From Hyaloscypha bicolor E (taxonomy: Eukaryota; Ascomycota; Leotiomycetes; Helotiales; Hyaloscyphaceae), in assembly GCF_002865645.1 (NCBI RefSeq), contig NW_020194517.1, positions 1,426,001-1,490,000 on the forward strand: 64,000 nt of DNA. The letters are read 5' to 3'. The notes under the pieces were generated by a model. That model worked only from the letters and a program-made list of their open reading frames with translations, was not told where the DNA came from and did no database searches. Positions 47,097 to 57,146 of the stretch are shown piece after piece. Position 1 is the stretch's first letter. Every line of letters begins with the position of its first letter. Made by a program: the position numbers and the translations under genes.

Positions 47097-47760
47097 ATGA
47101 ATTCTAGTCATATTCACACAGGCCCTTGGATTTACCACCCACGTGGTACCGTATTCGGAGCTACAATAGCACTTACGACACGATATTCTGGCTTTCTCCT
47201 CGCAGCAATAACAGTACTGGTCGGATTTGCCGGAGCAGCTGTCTGGGGAATAGCAAAATACACTCTTCATTAGATTCAATCGAGCCGGGATGCTAAAGAT
47301 GTAATCCACCATCAACAACAAGCTATTCTAAAGAATTCGGGGACGGCAGGAAATTCAGCTTGGAAGTTTCTTCTACTGACGCTATGAAGCTTTTTCAAGC
47401 CGATTGTTCGGGAATCGGGCAAGGTATGTCTCATGTGAGTATCGACTCCATCAAATATCACCAAAGCGAAGCAGGACCGATTTTGCCAATATTGAAACAA
47501 ATCCAACCGTTGCTCCATCTTGTGCCGTCTCCAACACATTTATTGCCTGGGATACAAAAGTGCCCGATGTTGTCGCAGCACAAGTATAAGGATGGAATAC
47601 AACTACGGCCGCACGGCGACTCTAGCAGAGAGCAGCCGGCAAGTTGCCGGAGGAGAATGTCGCCATCAGGGGACATGGTTGCCTGGACCTTCATAGCTAG
47701 TACTGCTGGAGAGAAGGAGGGAACTAGGGAGATGTCCATATTTTCAATTGTGTCGAGTTG
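47097..47760 (+). pseudogene. Fungal multi-pass membrane protein, N-terminal part, broken
   Basis: From ATG 47097 the plus strand reads MNSSHIHTGPWIYHPRGTV, FGATIALTTRYSGFLLAAIT and VLVGFAGAAVWGIAKYTLH, then TAG (47271-47273 region) where relatives have His-Gln. It then continues in the same phase with IQSSRDAKDVIHHQQQAIL, KNSGTAGNSAWKFLLLTL, another stop (TGA), and SFFKPIVRESGK. The order of a GPW...GATITL opening, one long hydrophobic segment, then HHQQQAILRNSG is one I know from a widespread family of fungal hypothetical membrane proteins. Downstream text to about 47760 is shifted and unclear. CAG-to-TAG and CGA-to-TGA are RIP-type changes. A Cys-rich open frame on the opposite strand overlaps it and is judged less likely. 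Confidence 0.55.
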
Positions 47761-49423
47761 TTAAGTAGCATAGCACATCGCTTTGTTTCGGGGATATGAA
47801 GTATTTATAGTAGAAGAATGCGCTGTATTTATTGGTGTCCTCTTCGACCGCCTCCGAACACAATTGAGCGTACTTGAGGAGAAAGGATATGTTTCATGAC
47901 AAACCTGATGATTACGGCCGTAATTCTAGAGGCCTTTGAGATTATAAGACATGGCGGTCCGCCAAAAAAAAAGGGGGTGGGGGGGCACAGGGGAAAACCT
48001 TCCCAACAATGTTCTGAACTTCTCTCTCGTCCAAATCGCCTCCTCCATGCCCCTGTCGGGAGATTGGGCTGAGCGAGTTGGGAGGCACAGGAAGGCTGCC
48101 TGCACGGAAATCCTGCAGCCCACACAGAAGCTGCCTCCGCGGAGCCCAGTATGCTCATATCCACCTCTGAATGCAAAAGGAAGTGTTTCTAAGACAAAGC
48201 TATTTCTTCCTCCCGCAATTCTGAAGGAAGTCAGGCGGTCGGCAAAAATTATGACTTTGAAGGCTGACGAGTGTGAGCTCGAGGCGCAGCTCCCCTCATA
48301 TGCCAAGCCGCAAGCATGCGTTCAGGTTATGTCTCATAATAGCCAGCCCTAGCGGCATGACAGATTCCCTCAAGCCGCCACAACCTGCATGCTGCATTGA
48401 AGGAGCACCCAAGCACATGCCCCCACGAGGCGATTAGCCAATGCGACAAAGGGCTGTGCAGCTGCGAACTACAGTACAAAGTTGATCTGCAGATCAGCAG
48501 ATGAATGATGCATAACCTCCACGAGTAACATTACTTTTTCTCAAAACTCTCGGATTTTCCCACTCCCTCTTTCCTTTTCCCTCTGTTATCTGAATCGTTA
48601 TGGTCACGCCAACGCTAACATGCTTTAGGATGTCCTTACATTCTGTCCGCTTTCACACTGTCAGTCACAGTCCACGACAGCGGCGTCCGACCATACCTAA
48701 ACTTCGAGTCCGGCTCAGCGCCCTTCTCGAGCACTCCTGGCCGTAGCATAAAAGATGTTCTTTATAAGTCCTTCACACAACTTTTGTGAATGCCTCAACG
48801 GCTGAAGCGACTAATGCCATGTAGCGGAGCCGGAATTCGAAATGATGATAACGTTTTATTATTCTGAATTGCTAAGAAGTTCCAGAATCTCAGCCTTCCT
48901 GGCTTGAACCTTGGTGGGGGTGCTTTCTTAGTGGAGTTAGAGTACGCTCAGCTTGAGCTGATGAAATTTCTTTCGAGGAGCCCGTTGTCCTCGTGTCATT
49001 TCCACAGAACGATGCCAAGAGTATAGGTCGCCGAATTGGCCCACAACTATGCCCCATTGCTGCACTCCATCGGGCAGCGTAACAGGTAGAAGTACTTTCG
49101 CTTCGAGCCGCCTTGGCTTCAGGCACAGAGAAACGGAATATCCCCATCAGTAAGGCTGAGATGGATTATATCCAACCAGTCAGGATTAACAGAAAACAAC
49201 CACCTTGAAATTTGCTTCTGCCCGCATATGCTAGTCAGGTTTTTCTATCCAGAAGGAGGGACTCATGACTTGGTAGGGCTGTTGGCGTCCCAGTTGCGGC
49301 ACTAATATGCTTCATCCCGTACTACTCGACCTTCTATAGTTCGAGGTTAGATTTCGGTCACGATCAGTACCCCGAGATCTTCATCTGTATCTTGTTGCTT
49401 GATTCGAAAAAACGATAATCATC
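47761..49423. other. Region with overlapping short frames, no supported gene
   Basis: Frames on both strands at 47.83-48.35 kb overlap each other and show no family text or start context; a G-run at 47972 suggests local slippage. 48.4-49.4 kb has no gene and includes the upstream region of the membrane-protein gene. Confidence 0.45.
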
Positions 49424-51475
49424 ATGGACGTCTATACAAATCTCCCCTCTAACGCCTACATCCTGAATACCCGCTTCACAGAGCCAGTTACCGGCCTGTC
49501 AGCGACCGCTATCAAGAGGTCCCAGTATGGTCTCCTTATCGCTGGTTATCAAATCATTATTATATTTGCGATCAGTGGCATTTGGCAGCTAGCGTCGAAC
49601 GTTGTATTCTTGCTGTTCCCACTCCGTGACCGTCAGATTCGATTCATCGGTCTTATTGCGTTTTGGAACGCCCATGATCCGTGGTCCGCAGTGTATCTCA
49701 TGACTTCCTACGTATGGAACGTGCTCGGGGAGAGGCAAGACGTGCACAAGAAGGCAAACACCAGCCAGAGGGGGAAGCCAACCGCTACGGGAAATGACTT
49801 CTGGCTGGGTATGTTGCTACTCCTCACAGCCTTCCTTCTAGCAGTGGGTGGTATTGTTGCAGGTATCTTTTACACGGACAGCCTTCAAATCGGACAAGCC
49901 GCACCTGTTCACCCTGCCTCCGTATTCCTACCAAACATAGAATTATTCCAGGGTGATCTTGCTACAGCCTTGAGGTACCAAGCCGCAGGTGCTCCATCCG
50001 TTTTGCGAGCTCTAGGAAGTGCAGAATCGGTTGATGACAACACTCGTCGCCAATCCGTCAGTATTGGAGCACCGAGGCAGCTTCCCGACAGCAACGAAAC
50101 GCATCCGAAATACAGCATGGACTATAGCTATACAATCACAGCGGCAGACTTCGGTCTGCAAACACATCGGGGCCTGGTGCACAACGTGAAGGGCAGGTGC
50201 GAGACCACATATGACTGGCTACATCCCCTGGATGTTGAGGGCTCATGGCCGGGATCAATGGAGGTGTACTACCCCTGGGACGACACAGCTTCAGCGGTCC
50301 CTGTTGATGGGCCTATGTGGCCTGTGCGAGGACATCTGGAACTGGCAGCGATCACACAACCCCAGAGCCTTGAAGGCTATAGCTCCAACCAAACCTACGC
50401 CCTGATCATCAAATCCGCCAACGTCCAATCTTATTCCTCGACCACGGATCCATGGTATTTCACCGAACGTATCGATAGCTTGAACTCAAACTTATCCAAA
50501 GAGGTAACCATCACGGCGCCTTACCGCGTCAAACCGGGACGCCCCGCCCTTTCCTGTTGGCAAAACACAGAGTTCTGCTTCAGAGGAGCGTGCAGCAGCC
50601 GACTATTCGAGAACCACCGCGCGGATCGCCAAAATATTTCCGAAGGACTACGGGATATCTTTACAACTCAATTTGCGAACCCAATGATTGTATCAATCGG
50701 ACTTGCAGCTGGCGTTTCTGCACTAAGGAGCTTTGTTGGATCCGTTCGCGGCACCATGATCGACGCCGCGTCTGCAAAGATGCAGGATGAAGTGACACGT
50801 CTGGTCTTAGCGGGCTATCTTGCTTCAAAAGAAGTCCTCCGCGACGTGACGTTGATGCAGCGTGGCGACTTCGAAAATTTCTTGCTCGACGACAAGGGAA
50901 ACCCAAAGCCTGGTGCAGCTGACTTCGTGATCAAGACTGGAGATGTTGTCAGTGTCCGACTGGACCTCTTAATCCTGGCTCCTGTAATTTGCGTTGTGTT
51001 GTGGGTGCTGGTTGGCTTGTTGACCCTTTTAAAGAGGGTTGGCCAAGGTAAAGAAGGGAGGTTCGCGCTGCGCCCGAAGGCACTGAGAGCGACGGATTTA
51101 TTTCGCATTATGGATGAGGAGGCTTCGTCTCGATACAGAGCCGGCAAAAGCGAGATAGAGTCGACCGAGACGAACTGGTATAAAGAGAAGACCGGGGTGC
51201 CGGTTCTGCGTGAAGAGAGTGTCGTAACTCCGCACATTTTCTATAACGACGAAACAAATCGAGTCAGCATTCGGTTTACTGGGGATCCGAACAGGAACGC
51301 AGCCGCCTCGAATACCACCCCGAACACGACTCCGAGTACCGTCTCCAATACTGCACAAAATGGAGCCACAAGCAGCTCATCCAACAACCCCTCTGCCACC
51401 ACGACGGAAGTTGAGTTGCAAGACTCTCGGCAGTCTGGGAGCAGACAGGCTGCACTTCCTGATCTGGGCGCTTAG
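49424..51475 (+). CDS. Multi-pass membrane protein, 683 aa, conserved fungal hypothetical
   Basis: Single intact exon from ATG 49424, the first ATG in a clean ATCATGG context. Hydrophobic segments lie at about residues 36-65 (LLIAGYQIIIIFAISGIW), 126-149 (WLGMLLLLTAFLLAVGGIVA) and 515-538 (LLILAPVICVVLWVLVGLLT), with a weaker one near 425. A large domain of ~350 residues between the second and third segments contains several NxS/T sites and Cys residues (CETTYDWL, LSCWQNTEFCFRGACSS), so it is probably extracellular or lumenal. The C-terminus is cytosolic and ends in Asn/Thr/Ser-rich low complexity. Layout and gene size match the fungal membrane-protein family of which the pseudogene at 47097 appears to be another member; function unknown. 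It is the only long intact gene in the right half of the window. Confidence 0.8.
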   Translation: MDVYTNLPSNAYILNTRFTEPVTGLSATAIKRSQYGLLIAGYQIIIIFAISGIWQLASNVVFLLFPLRDRQIRFIGLIAFWNAHDPWSAVYLMTSYVWNVLGERQDVHKKANTSQRGKPTATGNDFWLGMLLLLTAFLLAVGGIVAGIFYTDSLQIGQAAPVHPASVFLPNIELFQGDLATALRYQAAGAPSVLRALGSAESVDDNTRRQSVSIGAPRQLPDSNETHPKYSMDYSYTITAADFGLQTHRGLVHNVKGRCETTYDWLHPLDVEGSWPGSMEVYYPWDDTASAVPVDGPMWPVRGHLELAAITQPQSLEGYSSNQTYALIIKSANVQSYSSTTDPWYFTERIDSLNSNLSKEVTITAPYRVKPGRPALSCWQNTEFCFRGACSSRLFENHRADRQNISEGLRDIFTTQFANPMIVSIGLAAGVSALRSFVGSVRGTMIDAASAKMQDEVTRLVLAGYLASKEVLRDVTLMQRGDFENFLLDDKGNPKPGAADFVIKTGDVVSVRLDLLILAPVICVVLWVLVGLLTLLKRVGQGKEGRFALRPKALRATDLFRIMDEEASSRYRAGKSEIESTETNWYKEKTGVPVLREESVVTPHIFYNDETNRVSIRFTGDPNRNAAASNTTPNTTPSTVSNTAQNGATSSSSNNPSATTTEVELQDSRQSGSRQAALPDLGA

Positions 51476-51640
51476 TAGAGAAGGGGGCGAAATCTCCTGG
51501 GGTTCTGCATGTTGGGCGTGGTCTTGATGTGCAATCGGCCGCGTTGAATGTTGATTAATTTTGGAATAGATGAGGAACGTTCTGCAGAAAGAGGGTTTGT
51601 TTGTGGATAATGTTTTTGAAAGCATGGAGTCTTCTGTCCG

Positions 51641-52014
51641 TTAGGAGAGGCGAATTATCAACACCTGCAGAACGTCGCGGGTTATCGAATCTGTCCGATC
51701 ACCAACCTCCTTGGAATCGGATGCCGTAGGCTCGTCATCCAGAGCGTTCTCCACAGGAGTTGCAACCGGAGTTACTAAGGATTCGCGGCTGGTAACTCGT
51801 TGCACTGCTTCTAAGAACGAACGGCAGATAGAAGGGTGGCGGGCAAAGTAGAGAGAAATAGCGCTCTGCTCGCTCTCTAGCCATTTGACGAATCCATCAA
51901 CGGCCTAGATCAGTAAGTATGTCAGGAAGCTGGAAGAGAGAAGACTAGACGCGATTATACCTGACCTATACCTTCGGCTGGCAACCTGTTGTGTTTATGG
52001 GAAGGCGAGTTCAT
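51641..52014 (-). CDS. Small two-exon protein, 105 aa, unknown function
   Basis: Exon 1 is 52014-51961 (MNSPSHKHNRLPAEGIGQ) and exon 2 is 51904-51641. The intron 51905-51960 (56 nt) has a GTATAA donor, a TACTGAT branch-like site and a CTAG acceptor. Splicing joins GIGQ to AVDGFVKWLESEQSAISLYF, then ARHPSICRSFLEAVQRVTSR and a Ser/Asp-rich tail ending DVLQVLIIRLS. The first half looks like two amphipathic helices; no signal peptide or membrane segment. Splice sites, phase and an uninterrupted product all fit, so I consider it real although no family is recognised. It is convergent with the 683-residue gene, 166 bp apart. Confidence 0.6.
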
Positions 52015-52106
52015 GATAATAGGTCTCGACCTGTCTGCAGGTTGAATGATTGAGGATGTTGGGTTGACGCAATATTTTTTTGAGGCAGGATGGCCGATTG
52101 GCTACG

Positions 52107-52179
52107 AAACCTGTCCCCCAAACCTGTCGGCCCCAAACCTGTCGCCCGCAAACCTGTCGGCCCCAAACCTGTTGCCTGC
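52107..52179. repeat. 15-bp tandem repeat, 5 units
   Basis: Five units of 13-15 bp with consensus AAACCTGTCGGCCCC. Read on the plus strand they give NLSAP/NLSPA pentapeptides in a short frame (52046-52267) that is not supported as a gene. Confidence 0.8.
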
Positions 52180-53227
52180 AAGCCTTTGCGTCGAACTTCC
52201 GCTACGAGTAATTCAAAAAGATGTTACCGTATCTCCCCCCTCGTCCTCCCCTCTTCCCAGTGCTTGATCACGTCTCGAAGAGTAATTTAAGGAGTCTTCG
52301 TGAAGCTTGAATCTAATAATATAACTCTTCATTCAACCTTCAATTGAAGCCAGCAAAGCTCTTCACGAAGAGCTTGGCAGGTCACGTGCAACGGTTCTGA
52401 GGTTTAACCTGGCGCTCGACATCAGCAAAACCTAAGGGTGTGAACGAGAGAAAATAAGAAGTCAGCCAGCAATCAAGTCAGCCAGCATTCGAGTCGGTAG
52501 TTGTGTGGAGGAAGGACAGGATGGAGGGTGTTGGAATATCAGTCATGTGATATTCGACTGACTGCCCCGCAATCAGCCGCATGTAGCTAGACCCACTTGG
52601 ATTGGGATATGAAGCCCTCTGGGCTTCATCCCCCTTTCTAAAAAAAATCATCAATCACCTACCACAACGCAACTGGCATACCACGTATCATGAAGAATTA
52701 CGTGTCGTGCTTAGCGTTACGGGTGATCCGACACTGATCAGTCTTGTACACTACAGATCAGAAGATCCGCGATATTGTATACGGGCGATTCGGTGGCGAC
52801 ATCAGCGGTCGCTAAACCCGGGGGGCAAACCGGAGTACTGAGATAAAAAGTACTCAGAAAACTCCAAAAAATCTATAGGATTGGTATCCCAAGCTCGCTG
52901 ATCACGAATATCTACTCAAAAGTTTTCTTTTATGCCGTTGTTGTGGTGAAATAAATTTTTGCGGGTTGAGTGGTCTGGGCGGTTGGCCCGTGAATACTTC
53001 CTACGAGTACCGAAGCCTCTCAGCTGAACTTGCGCCACATCACCAAATATCGAAGGCAACGCTTTCTTTCACTCTCTACAACTGACAAGAATCTCTTATC
53101 CCTGGATATCAACAGTTGACATCATGACAACAGCATAAGTCACACGGCCGACTACGTGAGGATATCTCATCTTCCTTTTGCCACGAGGCTGTGCTGACTT
53201 TTGCGCTTTCTGCTGAAGCATTGACCT
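52180..53227. other. Intergenic spacer
   Basis: No supported gene. Contains CACGTGCAA near 52383 and short direct repeats of AAGTCAGCCAGCA (about 52460-52490). Confidence 0.45.
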
Positions 53228-53249
53228 TTGGGCAACTGCAGCAGCCCAG

Positions 53250-53780
53250 ATGAGCGACGAAGACAGAAATAACATTGACTTTAGCTGTCCCGACAAGCTC
53301 AACATCTTGTCTTGTGTACTCCAAGTTACCGAGCAGTCAAAGCAGGAGTGTATCAAAAAAAGATGGCGATATACGAGAAAGAGTGGAGAGACTGTCATTT
53401 TCGTGGATTTATTTAGCAAGATCGTCAAGTGGATTGATCTTTTCAAACAAGTCGGGGACGCAGCTGTTCAGTATGATCCGGTTCATGCTGCACTTCCTTG
53501 GGCTGGTATTCGATTTCTTCTGCAGGTTGGTGATATTGAAAATGGCGAAGACATTACTAAACTTCTATAGATTGCCGTTAATGACTCCGATAAATTTGCT
53601 TTCGTGCTCGACCTGTCGTGGTCCTGAAGTCAGCCCGAGCCACTTCGGAGATGCAGTCTGTTCTATTGTACAGGTGAGGCATCTGTACTGCGTTCAACGG
53701 GGCAACGAGGCATCTAGGAAAGGAGAAATAGGCAATTGCATGGGCGAGGCGAAGAGTGATGAGCATTGTTTATTGTAGAG
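53250..53780 (+). pseudogene. N-terminal domain of a fungal NLR-type (NACHT/ankyrin, DUF7708-like) protein, broken
   Basis: The first exon, 53250-53525, reads CIKKRWRYTRKSGETVIFVD, LFSKIVKWIDLFKQVGDAA and VQYDPVHAALPWAGIRFLLQ. This is the pattern found before the NACHT domain in many fungal NLR-like proteins (helical DUF7708-type signalling domain). A good 45-nt intron (53526-53570, GTTGGT...CTATAG) leads to IAVNDSDKFAFVLDL, after which the frame is lost at TGA near 53625. Related text (AVCSIVQVRHLYC, ATRHLGKEK) continues in other frames. No NACHT or repeat region follows. It is a truncated immune-type receptor gene; such proteins act in non-self recognition and programmed cell death in fungi. 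Confidence 0.6.
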
Positions 53781-53838
53781 GCAGGAAAGCTGTGCAATAC
53801 ACGTGCATGATGATATCAATGATGCCATGGTCATTGTA

Positions 53839-54210
53839 CTAACGGAACCTCTCAATACGCTCCGTGACCTTCTCTTTTACGTCCCACTGCTCGAGGGCTT
53901 GTTTTATTGCAGCTCTCTTGCTACTACCTGAATTCGTAACCTGACGTAACTCAGTAATCACCTTACTCCGTCTCCCCTCCAAGTCTTGAAGTTCGCTGCC
54001 GTCCTCATATTCACCTTTCCCTCCGCAGATTTGCCAGATGCCAAGCATGGTGGATGCAACTAGAGTACAGGCTTGGAGGCCATATGCCAGACTCGCTTCT
54101 GTAGAGGATATTGTAGGTTTGGATTGCGACCTGCAGCATTGCGTTCCAGCCCATTCGCCCCAGTCTTCTGCAAATCCCTTCGAAGACTCCTGCCTCCCGC
54201 CTCCTGCCAT
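53839..54210 (-). CDS. Small hypothetical protein with one membrane segment, 123 aa
   Basis: Intact single-exon frame, ATG 54210 to stop 53839. The N-terminal part is Gly/Ser-rich, one hydrophobic stretch lies at about residues 41-62 (LAYGLQACTLVASTMLGIW), and a charged, helical C-terminus follows (GRRSKVITELRQVTNSG, then ALEQWDVKEKVTERIERF). A 50-bp piece of its coding region (53928-53977) recurs at 45012-45061, so it belongs to a repeated or duplicated family. It may be the last exon of a larger gene. Function unknown. Confidence 0.45.
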   Translation of the reverse strand: MAGGGRQESSKGFAEDWGEWAGTQCCRSQSKPTISSTEASLAYGLQACTLVASTMLGIWQICGGKGEYEDGSELQDLEGRRSKVITELRQVTNSGSSKRAAIKQALEQWDVKEKVTERIERFR

Positions 54211-55073
54211 CTTGTTATTTATATATACCCAGTCACTATGCTTGAGCTGTGTCGGTGAGAGTAGTGTGTAGAAATATAAAGTGTGCGTTGGCTCGGCTTG
54301 TTCTTTGCGTTGCGTTACGTTATGATCGATGATCGAGTCTATTAAATTAATGAACTTCTCTTCTCATCTTTATGAAACTAGAGGAGTTCGCTGGGGATTA
54401 ATTCTATAGTCGGAGGAGGCTTAGTACAGTATACGTGTGGGCCATGGTGCCGCTCTGTCCGGAGAGGAGACAGGATAACTCTGGTTGTAATTGTGGTATT
54501 AATACTGTTTATCGCATCCTTCGTCACTATGACTCCTTTTCTCGACTTTGTCTGCTCTTCGGCAAGTAGATATTGGGTGATCTCGCTCATATCTGCTGTT
54601 AGTCCCAAGTCAGGCACGCTTTGATCGGTAAGATTCGACGCATCGCTAGCGAGCCAGGTCGTAGATCAGAGATGTTTTTGAAGGTTGAATACTCACTATC
54701 GAATTTTAATAGGTGTTATAGCGATTATTCGGTATCTAACGATACCTCTGAGTTCAGGTTATCTAATGGCGATATCGGCATCCCATTAGCTAGTGGTTTT
54801 GCTATATAATTTGAAGCGTTTGTTCCCGCGGAGCGGAGTTGGAGTTGTGAAGTTGGGCGAAGTCACGTGATCACAGTGTTCTCTCGTTTATCCGAAACCG
54901 AAAAAGGTGGCAGCTGGTTTTGGATTGACCAATCAGACACACTGGTCAACTTTGGCTCGTGCTTGTTTTGGACCAGATTTTGGCTCGATTTTGGCTCCAT
55001 TCTGGCTTGGCGATCTTTTTGGCTGTAGTTTGCAATTCAACTCCCTCCGCTGGCTTCAATTCCAGCCTTTGCT
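54211..55073. other. Intergenic with weak short frames
   Basis: A minus-strand frame of ~70 codons (54587-54378, MSEITQYLLAEEQTKSRKGV) and a 62-codon plus-strand frame (54621) are the only candidates; neither has support. Upstream of 55074 runs a TTTTGGCTCG-rich stretch with three imperfect repeats (54960-55010). Confidence 0.4.
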
Positions 55074-55447
55074 ATGCCAGAGGCTGAGGATCAGGTTCAG
55101 AACCTGACCTTCACCTCTGGCTCCACAATCTACCCCTCGTCTATAACGTCTGATTCTGCTCCACAGTCTGATTCTTACCCTGGTGCCACAATCTCCTCGT
55201 CGACAGCAGCCATGCTGCTCCCACAACCTCCTCGTCGACATCGTCCGATTTCCGCTCGCATTCCGAATCTGGCCTTCTGCTCTACTCTACGGCATCCACC
55301 TCCACAATAGACGACCCGCTGGTCGACAAACGACCTCGAGAGACGATTCTCAGGGTCAAATCGATTCCCACTCTCTTCCTTTTCTGTTATGCTACACCAG
55401 TCTGCATCTACTTCGCCATATCAATGATTTACCTAGGCGACTTCTAA
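55074..55447 (+). pseudogene. Possible frameshifted small membrane protein gene
   Basis: ATG 55074 opens MPEAEDQVQNLTFTSGSTI and a Ser-rich run. Around 55205 the sensible text jumps to another frame: SSSTSSDFRSHSESGLLLY, DDPLVDKRPRETILRVKS, and a hydrophobic end FLFCYATPVCIYFAISMIY with stop at 55445-55447. A one-base loss in the CTCGTCGACA repeat would explain it. Unknown family. It might instead be two overlapping false frames. Confidence 0.3.
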
Positions 55448-55609
55448 CCTGTCTCGCCTCGAGAGTGGATGATTCACTCGAACAAGAAAACAATAATGGG
55501 ACACAACAGAGCACGGATTTCAATTTCCTTCGGGAGACCGGCGAATATGCGACAGCAGTAGCAAGTGGGTTCTTCTCGTAAGTCGTAATTAGCACGCCCA
55601 TTCCGGATG

Positions 55610-56439
55610 GATTAGCACTGGCACAGAGGCCAAGCTGGGTTTCTTTGGGGGTGGAAGGCGCGAGAGCGTCTCTTCTACATGGAAGGACGATATCTCAAGC
55701 ATGGAGCCCAATGGGAAGGATCCTCTGACCACTCAGACATGGCGGCTATACAGCAAGACAAAGAAGCAGCTGCCAAATCAAGAGCGCATGGAGAGCTTGA
55801 CTAGGCGCCTGCTGGCTATGAATCTACAGAAAGCGGAAGCAAGAGGGTGCTGCTTGGTATGTTGGAATTTCACAATGCTTGAGCAGATGATATTATTTTA
55901 ATTGATTCAATCGAGATTGTTACGGCGGAACTCGAACGTACCAAGTTGGATTGAGGGCAATGAACGTACTCAGATTAGAGTAATAGGCAACAGGATGCTA
56001 TAAACCTCGACGAGTTCATCTTCACCGATAGCGTTTCAACTTCAACAAGACCACTACAGCAGAGCACCTGCTTCCTCTCATCCGAGGTACAACAAGCGGC
56101 GTCAGCACGTAGCCTTTTCTCTCTCCAGCATCCACTCGCCTTTAGCATCGTCCCCCGCGAGGGCTCGTCTGTTCCGGGCTCACTCCTACTTGATCCGCCC
56201 CTGCTGGGCAGCACCGATTGCGTCGATCTGGGACGGAGGGAAACGAGGAGGAGTAATGTAACATTGGTGGTGAATGAGAGGCCCAAGAGCAGCGTGGCAT
56301 GGTCTCTTTTCTCGGGACTGACAACCAGAACTTGAGCCGCGCAATTGCTACAGCAATATGTTTTTCTAGAATTCCAATGCGTTACTGAATTTCGAAGGCT
56401 TCGTGTGAGCCGCAAGCTAGCACCCATTACGCATTAATT
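55610..56439 (+). pseudogene. Decayed gene remnant, family unknown
   Basis: Two plus-strand stretches keep coherent protein text without ATG. The first (about 55625-55930) reads [39 protein letters not shown], stop, [13 protein letters not shown], stop, [19 protein letters not shown]. The second (about 55990-56439) reads AINLDEFIFTDSVSTSTR, CFLSSEVQQAASARSLFSL, QHPLAFSIVPREGSSVPG and, after one TGA, FQCVTEFRRLRVSRKLAP. A 150-codon frame on the opposite strand (56427-55975, TYCCSNCAAQVLVVSPEK) competes with the second stretch; I cannot exclude it. Stops are UAG/UGA where Gln/Trp/Arg could be expected. Confidence 0.35.
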
Positions 56440-56743
56440 TAGATACAAGACGTAGCAAGAACAATGGTTAAATAGTCAGCACAACTGGGCTGATCCACAT
56501 AGGCAAGACGGTCTCGTCGAATGAAAGGAAGCAATACCTCCGCGACCAACGTCGTCGCCGCGGAAGACGCCACGTTCGATAGAGATTGGCAGGCTCCGGT
56601 TGAGCGATAAGAAGGACCTGACGCCGTCTGAGTCATGGACCCGACTATTCAAGCGTTTGCTGCTCATGTCTGGCACGGCAATCTGGGGCTCATTCGTGTC
56701 CTGACTGTGGGAGTGTGTAGTTCGCATGGAGGTGGTTGTCGTG

Positions 56744-56846
56744 GAATTCCCAAACAGTGTTTGGGAGTCTTGGGAAGTCTGGTTGGTGATTGGTCGCTTC
56801 CGCTGACTCAGCATTCGGAGGGTTCCCAAACATTGTTTGGGAATTC
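56744..56846. mobile_element. 103-bp foldback MITE with palindromic ends
   Basis: Left end 56744-56766 is GAATTCCCAAACAGTGTTTGGGA; right end 56823-56846 is its inverted copy TTCCCAAACATTGTTTGGGAATTC with the centre base changed. Each end is itself a near-perfect palindrome, so the element can fold as two small hairpins or one long one. Interior 57 bp without coding capacity. A shorter copy lies at 44753-44812. Confidence 0.7.
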
Positions 56847-57146
56847 GCTGCCGCAGACTCATCCATCCCAAATATTTGAAATTTGTCCAACCAACGCATA
56901 TCCCACTTCAACTCGCCGTAACATCCTCGCAGCGCTAGTGGCCTGTTCAGCAGTGCTTCAAGATGACCGGCTACAAACGTGTGTTTTTGGGCTGTTGGGT
57001 GTCGTTAGATGAACAGGACTGACTTTGCGAGGTCTCTCTGGACAGTTCTACTGTCGAAGAAGTCTCTGGACCATCCGACCAGCAGATCGATAGTATCTTC
57101 CAGGCGTGTAAGTCTCCTGTGAAATCCGAATAAACAGACTACTGAC

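Noticed and set aside
47085..47321. Minus-strand 78-codon Cys-rich frame
   Set aside because: Overlaps the N-terminal exon of the plus-strand membrane-protein pseudogene, which has better family resemblance.
47458..47739. Minus-strand 93-codon Cys-rich frame (SPCGRSCIPSLYLCC) that could be a small secreted protein
   Set aside because: No proper signal peptide, no continuing exon, and the plus strand reads as a recognisable membrane-protein family through the adjoining DNA. Kept only as an alternative.
54378..54587. ~70-codon minus-strand frame (MSEITQYLLAEEQ...)
   Set aside because: No splice context, signal or family; left as a note in the intergenic entry.
55975..56427. 150-codon minus-strand frame with CCSNC
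   Set aside because: The plus strand also reads coherently over the same stretch and continues left and right; strand cannot be decided, so no separate gene is called.
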